Shown in pieces: positions 18,701-26,314 of a DNA stretch of 64,000 bases. The position numbers were made by a program, and so were the translations under genes. The notes beneath the pieces were generated by a model. It saw nothing but the letters and a program-made list of their open reading frames with translations, ran no database searches and was not told the origin of the DNA. The DNA lies in the NCBI RefSeq assembly GCF_013778455.1, contig NZ_JACEHE010000029.1, forward strand, positions 1 to 64,000, read 5' to 3'. How positions within the stretch are numbered: the stretch's first letter is position 1; each line of letters begins with the position of its first letter. The DNA comes from Streptomyces himalayensis subsp. himalayensis (GTDB taxonomy: Bacteria; Actinomycetota; Actinomycetes; Streptomycetales; Streptomycetaceae).

Positions 18701-19476
18701 CTGGACTCGGCGATACGGTCCTTGAGGTCCGGATGGTCGGCGTCAGCACCGGTGTCGAGGACGGCGACGGTGGTGCCGGTGCCGTCGTACCCGGCGGCCC
18801 AGGCCTCGGGGGCGCCCACCTGCTTGGTGGAGCGGTCGAGGGTCGCCTCCACCTTGGCGTCCAGCCACAGCTTCTTCAGATCGCCGGCGGCGCGGGAGCG
18901 GGAGTTGGTGACATCGGCCCAGAAGTCGGCGGCCTTCTTCTTGTCGGCCTTCAGCGCGACACCGTCGACCGCGTCCAGGACCCGCTTGCGCTCGGAGCCG
19001 CGCGGGGCGGCGGGTGCGCTCTCGGCGACGTCGACGGACGTGTCGTACGTCGCGATGAGCGGCAACTGGTCGGTGTGCGCGTCGTCATAGCCCTGGCGCA
19101 CCAGGCCCGTGACGTTGAAGAGCTGCTCGTCGGCCTTCCCGGAAGCGATCGCGGGGATGGCGCTCTCGGGGTAGACGTACAGGTCCTTGCCCGACTGGCG
19201 TGTCTGTACGAGGGGCTGGGTGCCGTCCTCGTGCGGCAGCACCGTGGCGGTGCTGCGGCCGTCCTTGTCGGTGCGGACGACGACGCGGTCGCCGGTGACC
19301 AGGGTGACCGTGGCCTGTCGGGTCCCGTCGCCCTGTGCGGCGGCGGGGCTGCCGACCAGAGGCCTCGTGCCGTCGGCCGCGCCGTCCCGGGGTTGTGCCC
19401 CTGACGGTGCGACCGCCGTGACGGCCAGCACGGCAGTGATCGCCGCCGTTACCGCCGTACGCGGTGTCGCGCGCAT
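15709..19476 (-). CDS. Secreted S8 family serine peptidase (subtilase)
   Basis: A 1255-residue exported protease. A signal peptide (MRATPRTAVTAAITAVLAV, cleavage near SGAQ) precedes an inhibitor-like pro-region. The catalytic triad is Asp241 (VAVLDTGAD), His273 (DGHGTHT) and Ser445 (SGTSMATPH). After the catalytic domain come beta-rich regions and a PA-like domain (GKIALIKVADDETYLYQQAQDAKNAGAVAVVAHHAS), then further C-terminal beta domains. The size resembles large extracellular Streptomyces subtilisin-like peptidases. The ATG at 19476 was chosen because it starts the signal peptide. A TrmB/LuxR-type regulator is divergent, 113 bases away, and is a candidate controller. Confidence 0.93.
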   Translation of the reverse strand: MRATPRTAVTAAITAVLAVTAVAPSGAQPRDGAADGTRPLVGSPAAAQGDGTRQATVTLVTGDRVVVRTDKDGRSTATVLPHEDGTQPLVQTRQSGKDLYVYPESAIPAIASGKADEQLFNVTGLVRQGYDDAHTDQLPLIATYDTSVDVAESAPAAPRGSERKRVLDAVDGVALKADKKKAADFWADVTNSRSRAAGDLKKLWLDAKVEATLDRSTKQVGAPEAWAAGYDGTGTTVAVLDTGADADHPDLKDRIAESRNFTDSDTADDRDGHGTHTISTVGGSGAASDGKKKGVAPGTRLLAGKVLNDYGYGETSWIIAGMQWAVDQKADVVSMSLGSPEPTDCTDPMSIAAEELAGTSDTLFVVAAGNSGPALNRVSSPGCTPGVLTVGAVDRDDSTASFSSPGPAPHTHTLKPEIAAPGVGISAAAAGGRGVYAYQSMSGTSMATPHVAGAAAILKQRHPDWSPQELKAALVSSAHSGIPGDVRETGGGRLDVKAAIGQTVLGSPAVQGGTFDWPGTSSDRTTVEVPYTNTSDNPVTLDLSVTGVTGNDGTKVHATVAKLGQRSVTVPAGETVKVPLTLDPSAHLERSQYGDVTGRVIAEADGVTVSTPFSLYVQPETVTLRVKLVDRLGEPASGLSSLDVIGTDDASGERRFNEGAADQTYELRPGSYFLSAFVATTDNGGDLVNSLAYLARPEFELTKDTTVVLDARVAHRLTVETDRPTEDRNTTLAFARSWDDTWLHGGSMSGNRQVKGYYASVEGRAHDGDFEFGSYWRRYAPQIESFGIEGGPQLHPVTASTGSDNLDGSGSAEVVDAGSGTAAELAAANVKGKIALIKVADDETYLYQQAQDAKNAGAVAVVAHHASADRWYPSVGWTNGPLPVLALPADEAGELLDRLASGPVTVKWQATAASPYVYNLAFPEDAPLASDRAYKVGDTKLGRNETTYHAMGVAADYLDAVTAYRPNADVYLTGLFDLVAAPGKRTEYYTAGDTSFSQWVSSSFPYGESMLNAQHAYEAGERRTESWYGGVLAPTAPLDDAGEQELAAERQGDLIGIAPAFWGDSEHAGLQGSFGDIGSIQLRIDGEEQESSPVPWGVWKVPAEDAAYELTLTTMKFGIPGRVWKRSTMTQTTWEFRSKLDESVYSQGLPILFPQYRLPEDGMKTLAAEDDQKLTLGVTGHAGYTPEALESAQLSYSYDDGQTWTEAKTAVEDGTWTATVHHAGASGKPVTLKSELTDANGNSVTQTVTRAYDVR

Positions 19477-19589
19477 CGCACTCCCAAATCTTCCGAATCC
19501 GCCCAGGTCAGGCAGGCCAAAGCCGCCACAGAAGGCGGCAATTGGTACTGCGGTGGCGCCACCTTGGCAGAGAGACAGGTGGTGCGGCG

Positions 19590-20678
19590 ATGATGTCCGG
19601 GGGCGGGTTTGCGCCGTGGCTGTTTCCCGCCACAGCGCCCCGCCTGGAACCGACACCTGGGGAGGGACGTCGCCGCATGCTGGCTGCGATAGGTCTGGAC
19701 GAGACGCACGAATCGGCGTACCGAGCGCTCGTATCGGTGGGGGCCGCCGAAGTGCCCGATCTCGCACGGCGGCTGACGCTGGGCGAGTACGACACGGAGC
19801 GTGCACTGCGCCGCCTGGAGCGCCACGGTCTGGCCGCGCAGTCGTCGGCCCGGCCGGGACGCTGGGTCGCGGCGCCGCCCGGCGTCGCGCTCGGCGCGCT
19901 CCTCACGCAGCAGCGGCACGAACTCGAGAAGGCGGAGCTGGCGGCCGCGCTGCTCGCCGAGGAGTACCGCTCCCAGGCCGCCGAGCCCGCGGTGCACGAT
20001 CTGGTGGAGGTGGTCACCGGCGCGGCCGCCGTCTCGCAGCGCTTCCTCCAGTTGCAGCTCGGCGCGACCGACGAGGTCTGCGCGCTGGTGACCGGCAAAC
20101 CCGTCGCGGTCTCCGGCATGGACAACGACGCGGAGGAGCAGGCGGCGAATCGGGGTGTCGCCTACCGGGTGGTGATCGAGCGCGAGGTGCTGTCCCTGCC
20201 CACCGGGCTCACGGAGCTGTCGGCCGCGCTGGGCCGCAACGAGCAGGTACGGGTCGTGGACCGGGTACCGACGAAGCTGGTCGTCGCGGACCGGGCGACC
20301 GCCATGGTGCCCCTCACCTCACGGGCCGCCGAGCCCGCCGCGGTCGTCGTCCACGCGAGCGGGCTGCTGGAGTCGCTGACCGGCCTGTTCGAGGCGGTGT
20401 GGCGCGAGGCGCTGCCGCTGCGCCTGGGCGAGGACGGCGAGGCCACCGAGGAGGAGCCGGAGGCGCCCGACGGCACCGACCTGGAGATCCTCTCGCTGCT
20501 GCTGGCCGGACTGACGGACGCGAGCGTCGCCAAGCAGCTGGACCTGGGCCTGCGCACGGTGCAGCGCCGAGTGAAGCGGCTGATGGAACTGGCGGGCGTG
20601 ACGACCCGTCTGCAGCTGGGCTGGCATGCGTACGAGCGGGGGTGGGTGGCGCGGCATGCGCGGGTGCCCCAGGACTGA
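19590..20678 (+). CDS. TrmB/LuxR-type transcriptional regulator, divergent from the subtilase
   Basis: A regulator of 362 residues from the first ATG. An N-terminal TrmB-like winged helix (LDETHESAYRALVSVGAAEVPDLARRL) is followed by a helix (LEKAELAAALLAEEYR), a phospholipase-D-like effector region (GVAYRVVIEREVL, VRVVDRVPTKLVVADRATAM) and a C-terminal LuxR HTH (EILSLLLAGLTDASVAKQLDLGLRTVQRRVKRL). An ATG at 19677, after GGGAGGGA, could be the true start. It shares this architecture with the gene at 52838, so the two are paralogs. Regulation of the divergent subtilase is inferred from position. Confidence 0.85.
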   Translation: MMSGGGFAPWLFPATAPRLEPTPGEGRRRMLAAIGLDETHESAYRALVSVGAAEVPDLARRLTLGEYDTERALRRLERHGLAAQSSARPGRWVAAPPGVALGALLTQQRHELEKAELAAALLAEEYRSQAAEPAVHDLVEVVTGAAAVSQRFLQLQLGATDEVCALVTGKPVAVSGMDNDAEEQAANRGVAYRVVIEREVLSLPTGLTELSAALGRNEQVRVVDRVPTKLVVADRATAMVPLTSRAAEPAAVVVHASGLLESLTGLFEAVWREALPLRLGEDGEATEEEPEAPDGTDLEILSLLLAGLTDASVAKQLDLGLRTVQRRVKRLMELAGVTTRLQLGWHAYERGWVARHARVPQD

Positions 20679-20689
20679 CTGGCCCTGAC

Positions 20690-20870
20690 CGACACCGACG
20701 GACACTGAGGGAGGACGAGAGGCCGACCGGCACCGGCGGACACTTACGGCGGCCGAGAGACCGACCGGCACCGACGGACACTGACGGCGGCCCAGAGACC
20801 GACCGGCACCGACGGACACTGACCGAGGCTGACCGGCAGCGACCGGCACTGACCGACAGCGGCCGACTGG
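20690..20870. repeat. Intergenic imperfect tandem repeats of about 38 bp
   Basis: ACCGACGGACACTGA-type units recur about four times with a period near 38 bases (GACCGGCACCGACGGACACT then GGCGGCCnAGA), decaying into shorter ACCGGCA units near 20830-20870. They fill the gap between the TrmB/LuxR gene and the DUF456 gene. No spacers of constant length alternate with them, so it is not a CRISPR. Confidence 0.8.
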
Positions 20871-20949
20871 ACGCGGCCGCGTGGGGCCTCGGGGCGCGAC
20901 ACGACGCATCTGACCTGCGGGCCCCTCCGGTCTCGGGCACGCTGGGCAG

Positions 20950-21432
20950 ATGGGAGTGTGGGAGCTCCTGCTGGTCGGCGTGGTGATGCTGCTCGGCCTG
21001 TGCGGAGTGCTGGTGCCCGGGGTGCCGGGATCGTGGCTGGTATGGGCCGCGGTGCTGTGGTGGGCGCTGCTGGATCCCACGGGCCTCGCGTGGGCCGTGC
21101 TCGCGGGTACGACCGTGGTGCTGCTGGTGTCCCAGGCCGTCCGCTGGCAACTGCCGCCCGGTCGGCTGATCCGGCGCGGCGGCACGCGCCGGATCCCGGT
21201 GTGGGCGGGGGTGGGAGCGCTCGTCGGGTTCGTCGTGGTCCCGGTGATCGGGGCGATTCCCGGCTTCGTGTCCGGGATCTATCTGTCGGAGCGGCTGCGG
21301 CTGGGCCGGCACGGCGACGCTCTGTCCGCCACGCGCACGGCGATGCGGTCCGGCGGCAGGAGCGTGCTGGCGGAGCTCTTCGCGTGCCTGCTGATCCTGG
21401 CGGCCTGGCTCGGGGCGGTCATCTGGGGCTGA
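20950..21432 (+). CDS. DUF456 family membrane protein
   Basis: A 160-residue membrane protein with five likely helices (about 4-20, 26-44, 47-64, 82-108 and 138-158). The glycine- and proline-containing hairpins GLCGVLVPGVPGSWLVWAA and VVPVIGAIPGFVSGIYLSE are typical of DUF456. The function of the family is unknown. It stands alone between a repeat region and the glycosidase promoter. Confidence 0.85.
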   Translation: MGVWELLLVGVVMLLGLCGVLVPGVPGSWLVWAAVLWWALLDPTGLAWAVLAGTTVVLLVSQAVRWQLPPGRLIRRGGTRRIPVWAGVGALVGFVVVPVIGAIPGFVSGIYLSERLRLGRHGDALSATRTAMRSGGRSVLAELFACLLILAAWLGAVIWG

Positions 21433-21523
21433 CGCACGGGGGCTGCGCGCACGTCGGGGCGCCGTCCAATGAGGCCTCCACCCTCCACGTACGCACCGGA
21501 CACATCGGATCTCTCCCAGCGTA

Positions 21524-21552
21524 TTGACGCCTCTTCAGGCCATCTCTACCTT
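21524..21552 (+). promoter_or_regulatory. Candidate HrdB-type promoter for the GH95-like gene
   Basis: TTGACG (21524-21529) and TACCTT (21547-21552) are separated by 17 bases and fit the Streptomyces vegetative pattern TTGAC-N17-TAnnnT. Transcription would start near 21559, leaving a leader of about 120 bases that contains the 31-bp duplication. Confidence 0.6.
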
Positions 21553-21588
21553 GCGCCGAGGGAGAGCTCCGATGAATCAATCGAAGTC

Positions 21589-21661
21589 ATGCGCACGAGC
21601 CGCCAAGTGCTGAACCGCCATGCGTACGAGCCGCCAAGTGCTGAACCGCCAAGTGCTGAAC
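21589..21661. repeat. 31-bp direct duplication in the glycosidase leader
   Basis: Two 31-base copies (21589-21619 and 21620-21650) differ at one position and are followed by a partial third (AAGTGCTGAAC). Each full copy contains an ATG. Because 31 is not a multiple of three, each duplication changes which upstream ATG is in frame with the glycosidase. Confidence 0.85.
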
Positions 21662-21679
21662 GAGCCGCCAGGAGGCGCG

Positions 21680-24094
21680 ATGCCCAGCCAGCCCAGGATG
21701 CCCAGCCCGTCGCGGAACGCCAGGGACCCGAGGAACCCGAGTGAGCCCAGTGAGCCAGGGACGCCCAGCCCGTCCAGAAGATCCGTGCTCGCCAGCGGAA
21801 CCGCGCTCGGCGGGACGCTGCTCGCGGGAGGAGTGCCGGGCCAGGCCACGGCCGCGACGGCCCCCGATGCCCCGGCCGGCACCGAACCCACCGCCCCCGC
21901 CGATGCCTGGCGCACGGTGCTCGACGACGCCGACCTGGTCTGGCAGCAGATGCCGAAGACCTGGTACGAGGGCCCGTTTCTGGGCAACGGCTTCCTCGGC
22001 TCCGGGATCTACGCGGAACCGGGCGCCGAGACGAAGGCGATCCGCTTCAACATCCAGCACTCCGAGGTACAGGACCACCGCCCGCAGTTCGGCTCGCTCT
22101 TCGGGCTCGCCCGGCTGCCGATCGGGTACTTCACGCTGGAGACGGTGGGTACCGTCACGGGCCTGGACTGGCGGCTCGGCCTGCGCGACGCCGAACTCAC
22201 CGGCACCCTCACCACCGACAAGGGCACCCTGGAACTCCGCGCGCTCGTGCACAACTCGCGCTCCGTGCTCGCCGTCCAGGTGGTCCCGAGCGAGGGCGAG
22301 CGCGGTTTCCGCTGGGCCTTCCACCCGGCCCAGGCGATCAGCCCGCGCGCCGCGTTCCGTCCGCTCCCGGCCGGGTACGAGAGCAACCCACCCGCCGAGA
22401 CCGGTGAGTACGACGGCATATCGGCCGCCGTACAGCCGCTGCTCGCGGGCGGTCAGCACGTCACGGCGTGGCGGGAGCGCACCAGGGGCGAGGCCCGGAC
22501 GCTGTATGTGCACGTGGCCCACTCCTTCCCGGATACCTCGGCCCGCGCTCGCGCGCTGCGCGCCGTCCGCAGCGCGTCAGAACTCCCGTACGACCTGCTC
22601 GCCGCGCCCCACCGAGCCTGGTGGAACGCCTACTACCGCAAGAGCTTCCTGTCCCTCCCCGACGCCCGCATCCAGCGCTTCTACTGGATACAGCTCTACA
22701 AGCTGGCCTCCGCCGCCCGGCGCGACGCCCCCGTGATGGCGACGTGCGGCCCCTGGCTGGAGCCCACACCCTGGCCCGCGACCTGGTGGAACCTCAATGT
22801 GCAGCTGGAGTACTGGCCGATCCACGGCTCCAACCACCTCGAACTCGACGCCGTCACACGGGCGCTGAGCGAGTACCGCGACAACCTCACGGCGGAGATG
22901 GCCCCGGCGTACCGCACGGACTCGCTCGGCATTCCCCGCACCACGGACATCCATCTGGTCAACGGTGGCGCGACGAGCAACGCCGAGGGCTACGGCGTCG
23001 GCATCCCCGGCCAGGACCCGCCCACGCCCGAGGTCGGCAACCTCACCTGGGCGCTGCACAACGTATGGCTCAGCTACCGCCACACCATGGACGAGTCGAT
23101 CCTCCGCGACGTCCTCTTCCCCCTCCTCCGCAAGGCCGTCAACTACTACCTGCACTTCCTCGTGCCGGGCGCTGACGGCAAGCTGCACCTTCCGGCGACC
23201 TTCTCGCCCGAGTACGGCGGCAACAGCCGGGACTGCAACTACGACCTGATGCTGCTGCGCTGGGGCTGCCGCACCCTACTCGATACGACTGAACTGCTCG
23301 GTGTGGACGACGAGTTGGCGCCGCGCTGGCAGGAGGTGCTCGCCAAGCTGACGCCGTATCCGGTGGACGCCAACGGCTACATGATCGGCGCGGACATCCC
23401 CTTCGCGAAGTCCCACCGCCACTACTCGCATCTGCTCGCGGTGTACCCGCTCTACGAGGTGACCGGCCGCACGCCCGACGAGAAGGCGCTGATCGAGAAG
23501 TCCCTCGCCCACTGGGTCGGCTTCGAAGGCGCCCTGCAGGGCTACACGTTCACGGGCGCCGCATCGATGTCCGCACTGCTCGGCAAGGGCGACGACGCAC
23601 TGACGTATCTCGGGCAGCTGATGACCCGCTTCGTCCAGGCCAACACGATGTACAAGGAGTCGGGCCCGGTCATCGAGACACCGCTGTCGGCGGCACAGTC
23701 CCTGCACGACATGATCTGCCAGTCCTGGGGCGGCATCATCCGGGTCTTTCCCGCACTGCCGGCCGCCTGGGCGGATCTGGTCCTGCACGACTTCCGGACG
23801 CAGGGCGCCTTCCTGCTCAGCGCGGTACGGGAAGACGGGGCGACCCGCTGGGTGCGACTCACCAGCGAGGCTGGCGCGCCGTGCGTCGTCCGGCACGGCA
23901 TCGCGGGCGACATCGAGGTACGGGACGGGCGAGGCCGAGGGCTGCGGTACGAGGACGTGGCCGACGGCACGATCCACATCGCCCTGCAGAAGGGCGAGTC
24001 GGCGCTGATCACGGCCAAGGGCGACCGCCCCGAGCTGCGGATCGAGCCGGTTCAGCCGATCGCGGCGGCGCCGCGGTGGGGGCTGCCTGCGTGA
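21680..24094 (+). CDS. Tat-exported glycoside hydrolase, GH95-like
   Basis: An 804-residue secreted enzyme. A Tat signal (SRRSVLASGTALGGTLLAGG) follows a low-complexity Ser/Pro/Arg leader. The mature part has an N-terminal beta domain (WYEGPFLGNGFLGSGIY), an (alpha/alpha)6 barrel (WATWWNLNVQLEYWPIHGSNHLEL-type segment, then HRHYSHLLAVYPLYEVTGRTPDE) and a C-terminal beta domain. This arrangement and the HYSHL and GGIIRVFPALPAAW segments resemble GH95 alpha-L-fucosidases and related glycosidases. The exact sugar is not determinable. The ATG at 21680 has AGGAGG five bases upstream; an in-frame ATG at 21620 lies in the duplicated leader. Confidence 0.85.
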   Translation: MPSQPRMPSPSRNARDPRNPSEPSEPGTPSPSRRSVLASGTALGGTLLAGGVPGQATAATAPDAPAGTEPTAPADAWRTVLDDADLVWQQMPKTWYEGPFLGNGFLGSGIYAEPGAETKAIRFNIQHSEVQDHRPQFGSLFGLARLPIGYFTLETVGTVTGLDWRLGLRDAELTGTLTTDKGTLELRALVHNSRSVLAVQVVPSEGERGFRWAFHPAQAISPRAAFRPLPAGYESNPPAETGEYDGISAAVQPLLAGGQHVTAWRERTRGEARTLYVHVAHSFPDTSARARALRAVRSASELPYDLLAAPHRAWWNAYYRKSFLSLPDARIQRFYWIQLYKLASAARRDAPVMATCGPWLEPTPWPATWWNLNVQLEYWPIHGSNHLELDAVTRALSEYRDNLTAEMAPAYRTDSLGIPRTTDIHLVNGGATSNAEGYGVGIPGQDPPTPEVGNLTWALHNVWLSYRHTMDESILRDVLFPLLRKAVNYYLHFLVPGADGKLHLPATFSPEYGGNSRDCNYDLMLLRWGCRTLLDTTELLGVDDELAPRWQEVLAKLTPYPVDANGYMIGADIPFAKSHRHYSHLLAVYPLYEVTGRTPDEKALIEKSLAHWVGFEGALQGYTFTGAASMSALLGKGDDALTYLGQLMTRFVQANTMYKESGPVIETPLSAAQSLHDMICQSWGGIIRVFPALPAAWADLVLHDFRTQGAFLLSAVREDGATRWVRLTSEAGAPCVVRHGIAGDIEVRDGRGRGLRYEDVADGTIHIALQKGESALITAKGDRPELRIEPVQPIAAAPRWGLPA

Positions 24095-24221
24095 GCCGGG
24101 GGCTGTCTGCCTTACGTCCGTGGCGCTAGGGCCGCGCGCCGATGCGGGGGCCGGGGCCGGTGGGTGACTGACCGGGGAGCCGCCCACGCCCCCGGGCCCT
24201 GGGTCAGCTGCTGCCTTTGCG

Positions 24222-26012
24222 TCAGCTGCCGCCTTGCGCCAACTCGCCTCCGTACCAGATGTGCTGACAGGCATACGTGCGCCAGGGACGCCATGCGTCG
24301 GGCACCGGCTCGTCGGGCAGGGCCACGTCCGGGTCGCCGAGGGCGCGCATCCGGATGAGAGCGACGGTGCGGGGGTCCATGCCGGGCAGGGCGAGCAGCG
24401 CCGCCGCGGCGTCGTCCCGGTCGGCGCCCGCGTCGAGGCGCGCGGTGCCGTCGGCGAGGGCGGAGGCCAGGGCACCGAGGGTGCCGCCCTCCGCTTCGGC
24501 GAGTACGCCGGGTTCGGGGAACACATGGGTGAGCGTGCCGGAGGGCGTGTCCAGGGCCTTGCCGTACTGCTGCACGAGCCGTTCAGCCTCCTTCCGCCCG
24601 ACCAGCGCACGCACGGCGAACTCCGCGGGATCCGCGGCGCCGGGCGAGCGCAGCCCCGGCCGCGCTGCGACCAGAGGGCCGAGCCGGGGATCGGCGCCGA
24701 GCCGCTCGTCGACGGCGTACGGATCGGCGTCCAGATCGAAGAGCCGCCGCAGCCGCTGCACGGCGGTGGTCAGGTCGCGGAGGTCGGTGAGGTGCAGGCG
24801 TGCCTGGAGCCAGCCGCCGCGAGCGGCGCCGGCGGGACCAGGGGTGGAGGCGTCGACAGGGTTGGCGGGAATGACGGGATCGGCAGGGTGGGCGGGGCCC
24901 GCGGGAACGGGAAGGTCGGGGCGACCGGCAGGAGCGTCGGCACCGGCAGGGTTCGCGGCACCGGCGCGATCGGCGACACCGGCAACGTCGGGGCGACCGG
25001 CAGGAGCGTCGGCACCGGCAGCGGTCGCGGGACCGGCAGCGCCCGCCGGAACCGCAGGACCACGGGCGACGTCGGCGGGGCCGAGAGAGTTGGCGGGGTC
25101 GGCAGGAGCGGCGGTACCCGCGGAACCGGGAAGCTCGGGGCGACCGGCAGGAGCGTCGGCACCGGCAGCGGTCGCGGGACCGACAGCGCCCGCCGGAGCC
25201 GCAGGACCACGGGCTGCGGCACGCGGGCCTGCGGTCTTCTCCTCGACGGCCACGATGCCCGTGCCGTACGGCAGCCGCAGGGTGCGCCGGTAGACCCGCG
25301 TACCGCGGTGCCCGGCGACCTCCTCCACGCCGGGGACTGCCTCGCGTGCGAGCGTGTCGAACACGGCTCCCGCCTGGTACGGGCCGCGGTAGGCGAGCCG
25401 CAGCGGGACGCCGGCCGAGGGCGTGACGTCCCGCGGTACGGCTTTGCCGCGTCGGCGGCCCTCGGCACGCAGCTCGGTCGGCGTGGCGGCGTACACGCCA
25501 CGGATCGTGTCGTTGAACTGCCGGACGCTGGCGAAGCCCGCCGCGAAGGCGATCTCGGTGACCGGCAGACCGGTGGTCTGGAGCAGGACCCGCGCCGTGT
25601 GCGCCCGCTGCGCGCGGGCGAGCGCGACGGGGCCGACGCCGACCTCGGCGGTGAGTTGCCGCTGTACCTGGCGGGCGCTGTAGCCGAGGCGCTCGGCGAG
25701 GCCGCCGACGCCCTCGCGGTCGACGACCCCGTCGGAGATCAGCCGCATGGCGCGGCCGACCACATCGGCACGCACGTTCCACTCGGCGGAGCCGGGCACC
25801 GCGTCCGGACGGCAGCGCCGGCAGGCCCGGAACCCGGAGCCCTGGGCAGCGGCCGCGGTGGCGTAGAAGCGGACGTTCTGCCGCTTCGGGGTGACCGCGG
25901 GGCAGCTCGGGCGGCAGTAGATGCCCGTCGTCTCGACGGCGAAGAAGAACTCCCCGTCGAAGCGGGCGTCGCGGCTGCGCACCGCCTCATACCTGGTTTC
26001 TTCATCGACCAC
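24222..26012 (-). CDS. Fused Ada methylphosphotriester sensor and AlkA DNA glycosylase
   Basis: A 596-residue alkylation-repair protein. The Ada zinc domain has Cys33, 37, 64 and 67, matching E. coli Ada Cys38/42/69/72, so Cys33 should be the methyl acceptor. An AraC-type HTH spans about 85-180. The AlkA-type glycosylase (about 200-596) ends with a helix-hairpin-helix (LLALPGMDPRTVALIRM) and a DVALPDE segment that retains the catalytic aspartate region. It removes alkylated bases and probably activates itself. Residues 261-400 are a Pro/Ala/Gly insertion inside the AlkA N-terminal beta domain, absent from normal members of about 450-490 residues. The start is GTG, since no suitable ATG exists. 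Confidence 0.9.
   Translation of the reverse strand: MVDEETRYEAVRSRDARFDGEFFFAVETTGIYCRPSCPAVTPKRQNVRFYATAAAAQGSGFRACRRCRPDAVPGSAEWNVRADVVGRAMRLISDGVVDREGVGGLAERLGYSARQVQRQLTAEVGVGPVALARAQRAHTARVLLQTTGLPVTEIAFAAGFASVRQFNDTIRGVYAATPTELRAEGRRRGKAVPRDVTPSAGVPLRLAYRGPYQAGAVFDTLAREAVPGVEEVAGHRGTRVYRRTLRLPYGTGIVAVEEKTAGPRAAARGPAAPAGAVGPATAAGADAPAGRPELPGSAGTAAPADPANSLGPADVARGPAVPAGAAGPATAAGADAPAGRPDVAGVADRAGAANPAGADAPAGRPDLPVPAGPAHPADPVIPANPVDASTPGPAGAARGGWLQARLHLTDLRDLTTAVQRLRRLFDLDADPYAVDERLGADPRLGPLVAARPGLRSPGAADPAEFAVRALVGRKEAERLVQQYGKALDTPSGTLTHVFPEPGVLAEAEGGTLGALASALADGTARLDAGADRDDAAAALLALPGMDPRTVALIRMRALGDPDVALPDEPVPDAWRPWRTYACQHIWYGGELAQGGS
24813..25232. repeat. Low-complexity insertion with internal repeats in the Ada/AlkA gene
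   Basis: These 420 bases encode 140 residues dominated by Ala, Pro and Gly. GPATAAGADAPAGRP occurs twice and GADAPAGRP a third time, with matching DNA repeats. The length is a multiple of three, so the frame is kept. Confidence 0.85.
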
Positions 26013-26097
26013 GTCATCCAGTGTGCGGGGTCGCCTGCGACGGGGCTCGCGGGAATCGGACGTGGCGTTCGGGGCCCTGACGGGCCCCCGGGGCCCC

Positions 26098-26134
26098 GGA
26101 CCGCGCTCAAGCCCGGTCGGCTTGAGCGCGGTCC
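26098..26134. other. Perfect 16-bp hairpin upstream of the Ada/AlkA gene
   Basis: GGACCGCGCTCAAGCC (26098-26113) and GGCTTGAGCGCGGTCC (26119-26134) pair perfectly around a five-base loop. It lies 86 bases upstream of the Ada/AlkA start, so it could be an operator or leader structure, or a second terminator after rsgA. Confidence 0.65.
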
Positions 26135-26227
26135 CCCGTGGGCCCGTCCTCGTGGGCCCGTCCTCGTGGGCGCGCGCGGGTGGGCCAGCGTGCCGGACGC
26201 CGCGGGGTCCCGCTGCGCCCCCATTGC

Positions 26228-26264
26228 CCCCAGGGCATGGGGGCACCACCCCCATGCCCTGGGG
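26228..26264 (-). terminator. Hairpin after rsgA
   Basis: CCCCAGGGCATGGGGG (26228-26243) pairs perfectly with CCCCCATGCCCTGGGG (26249-26264) around CACCA. It lies 50 bases beyond the rsgA stop. Its sequence is related to the dispersed palindrome at 173-212. Confidence 0.7.
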
Positions 26265-26314
26265 GCTCCTCCCAGCGTCAGCTGAGGAGGAACGACTGCC
26301 TACAGCGGGGGCGC

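Noticed and set aside
15541..19404. A very long open frame (1287 codons) antisense to the subtilase gene
   Set aside because: It is a by-product of GC-rich codon bias opposite a gene with signal peptide and full catalytic triad; its translation has no domain-like features. The same holds for the long antisense frames over poxB/PP2C (11137-14613), the Ada/AlkA gene (24234-26285) and the PucR-type gene (4370-6520).
20690..20870. Possible CRISPR array
   Set aside because: Repeats are imperfect, directly tandem and lack unique spacers of constant size, and no cas genes are present.
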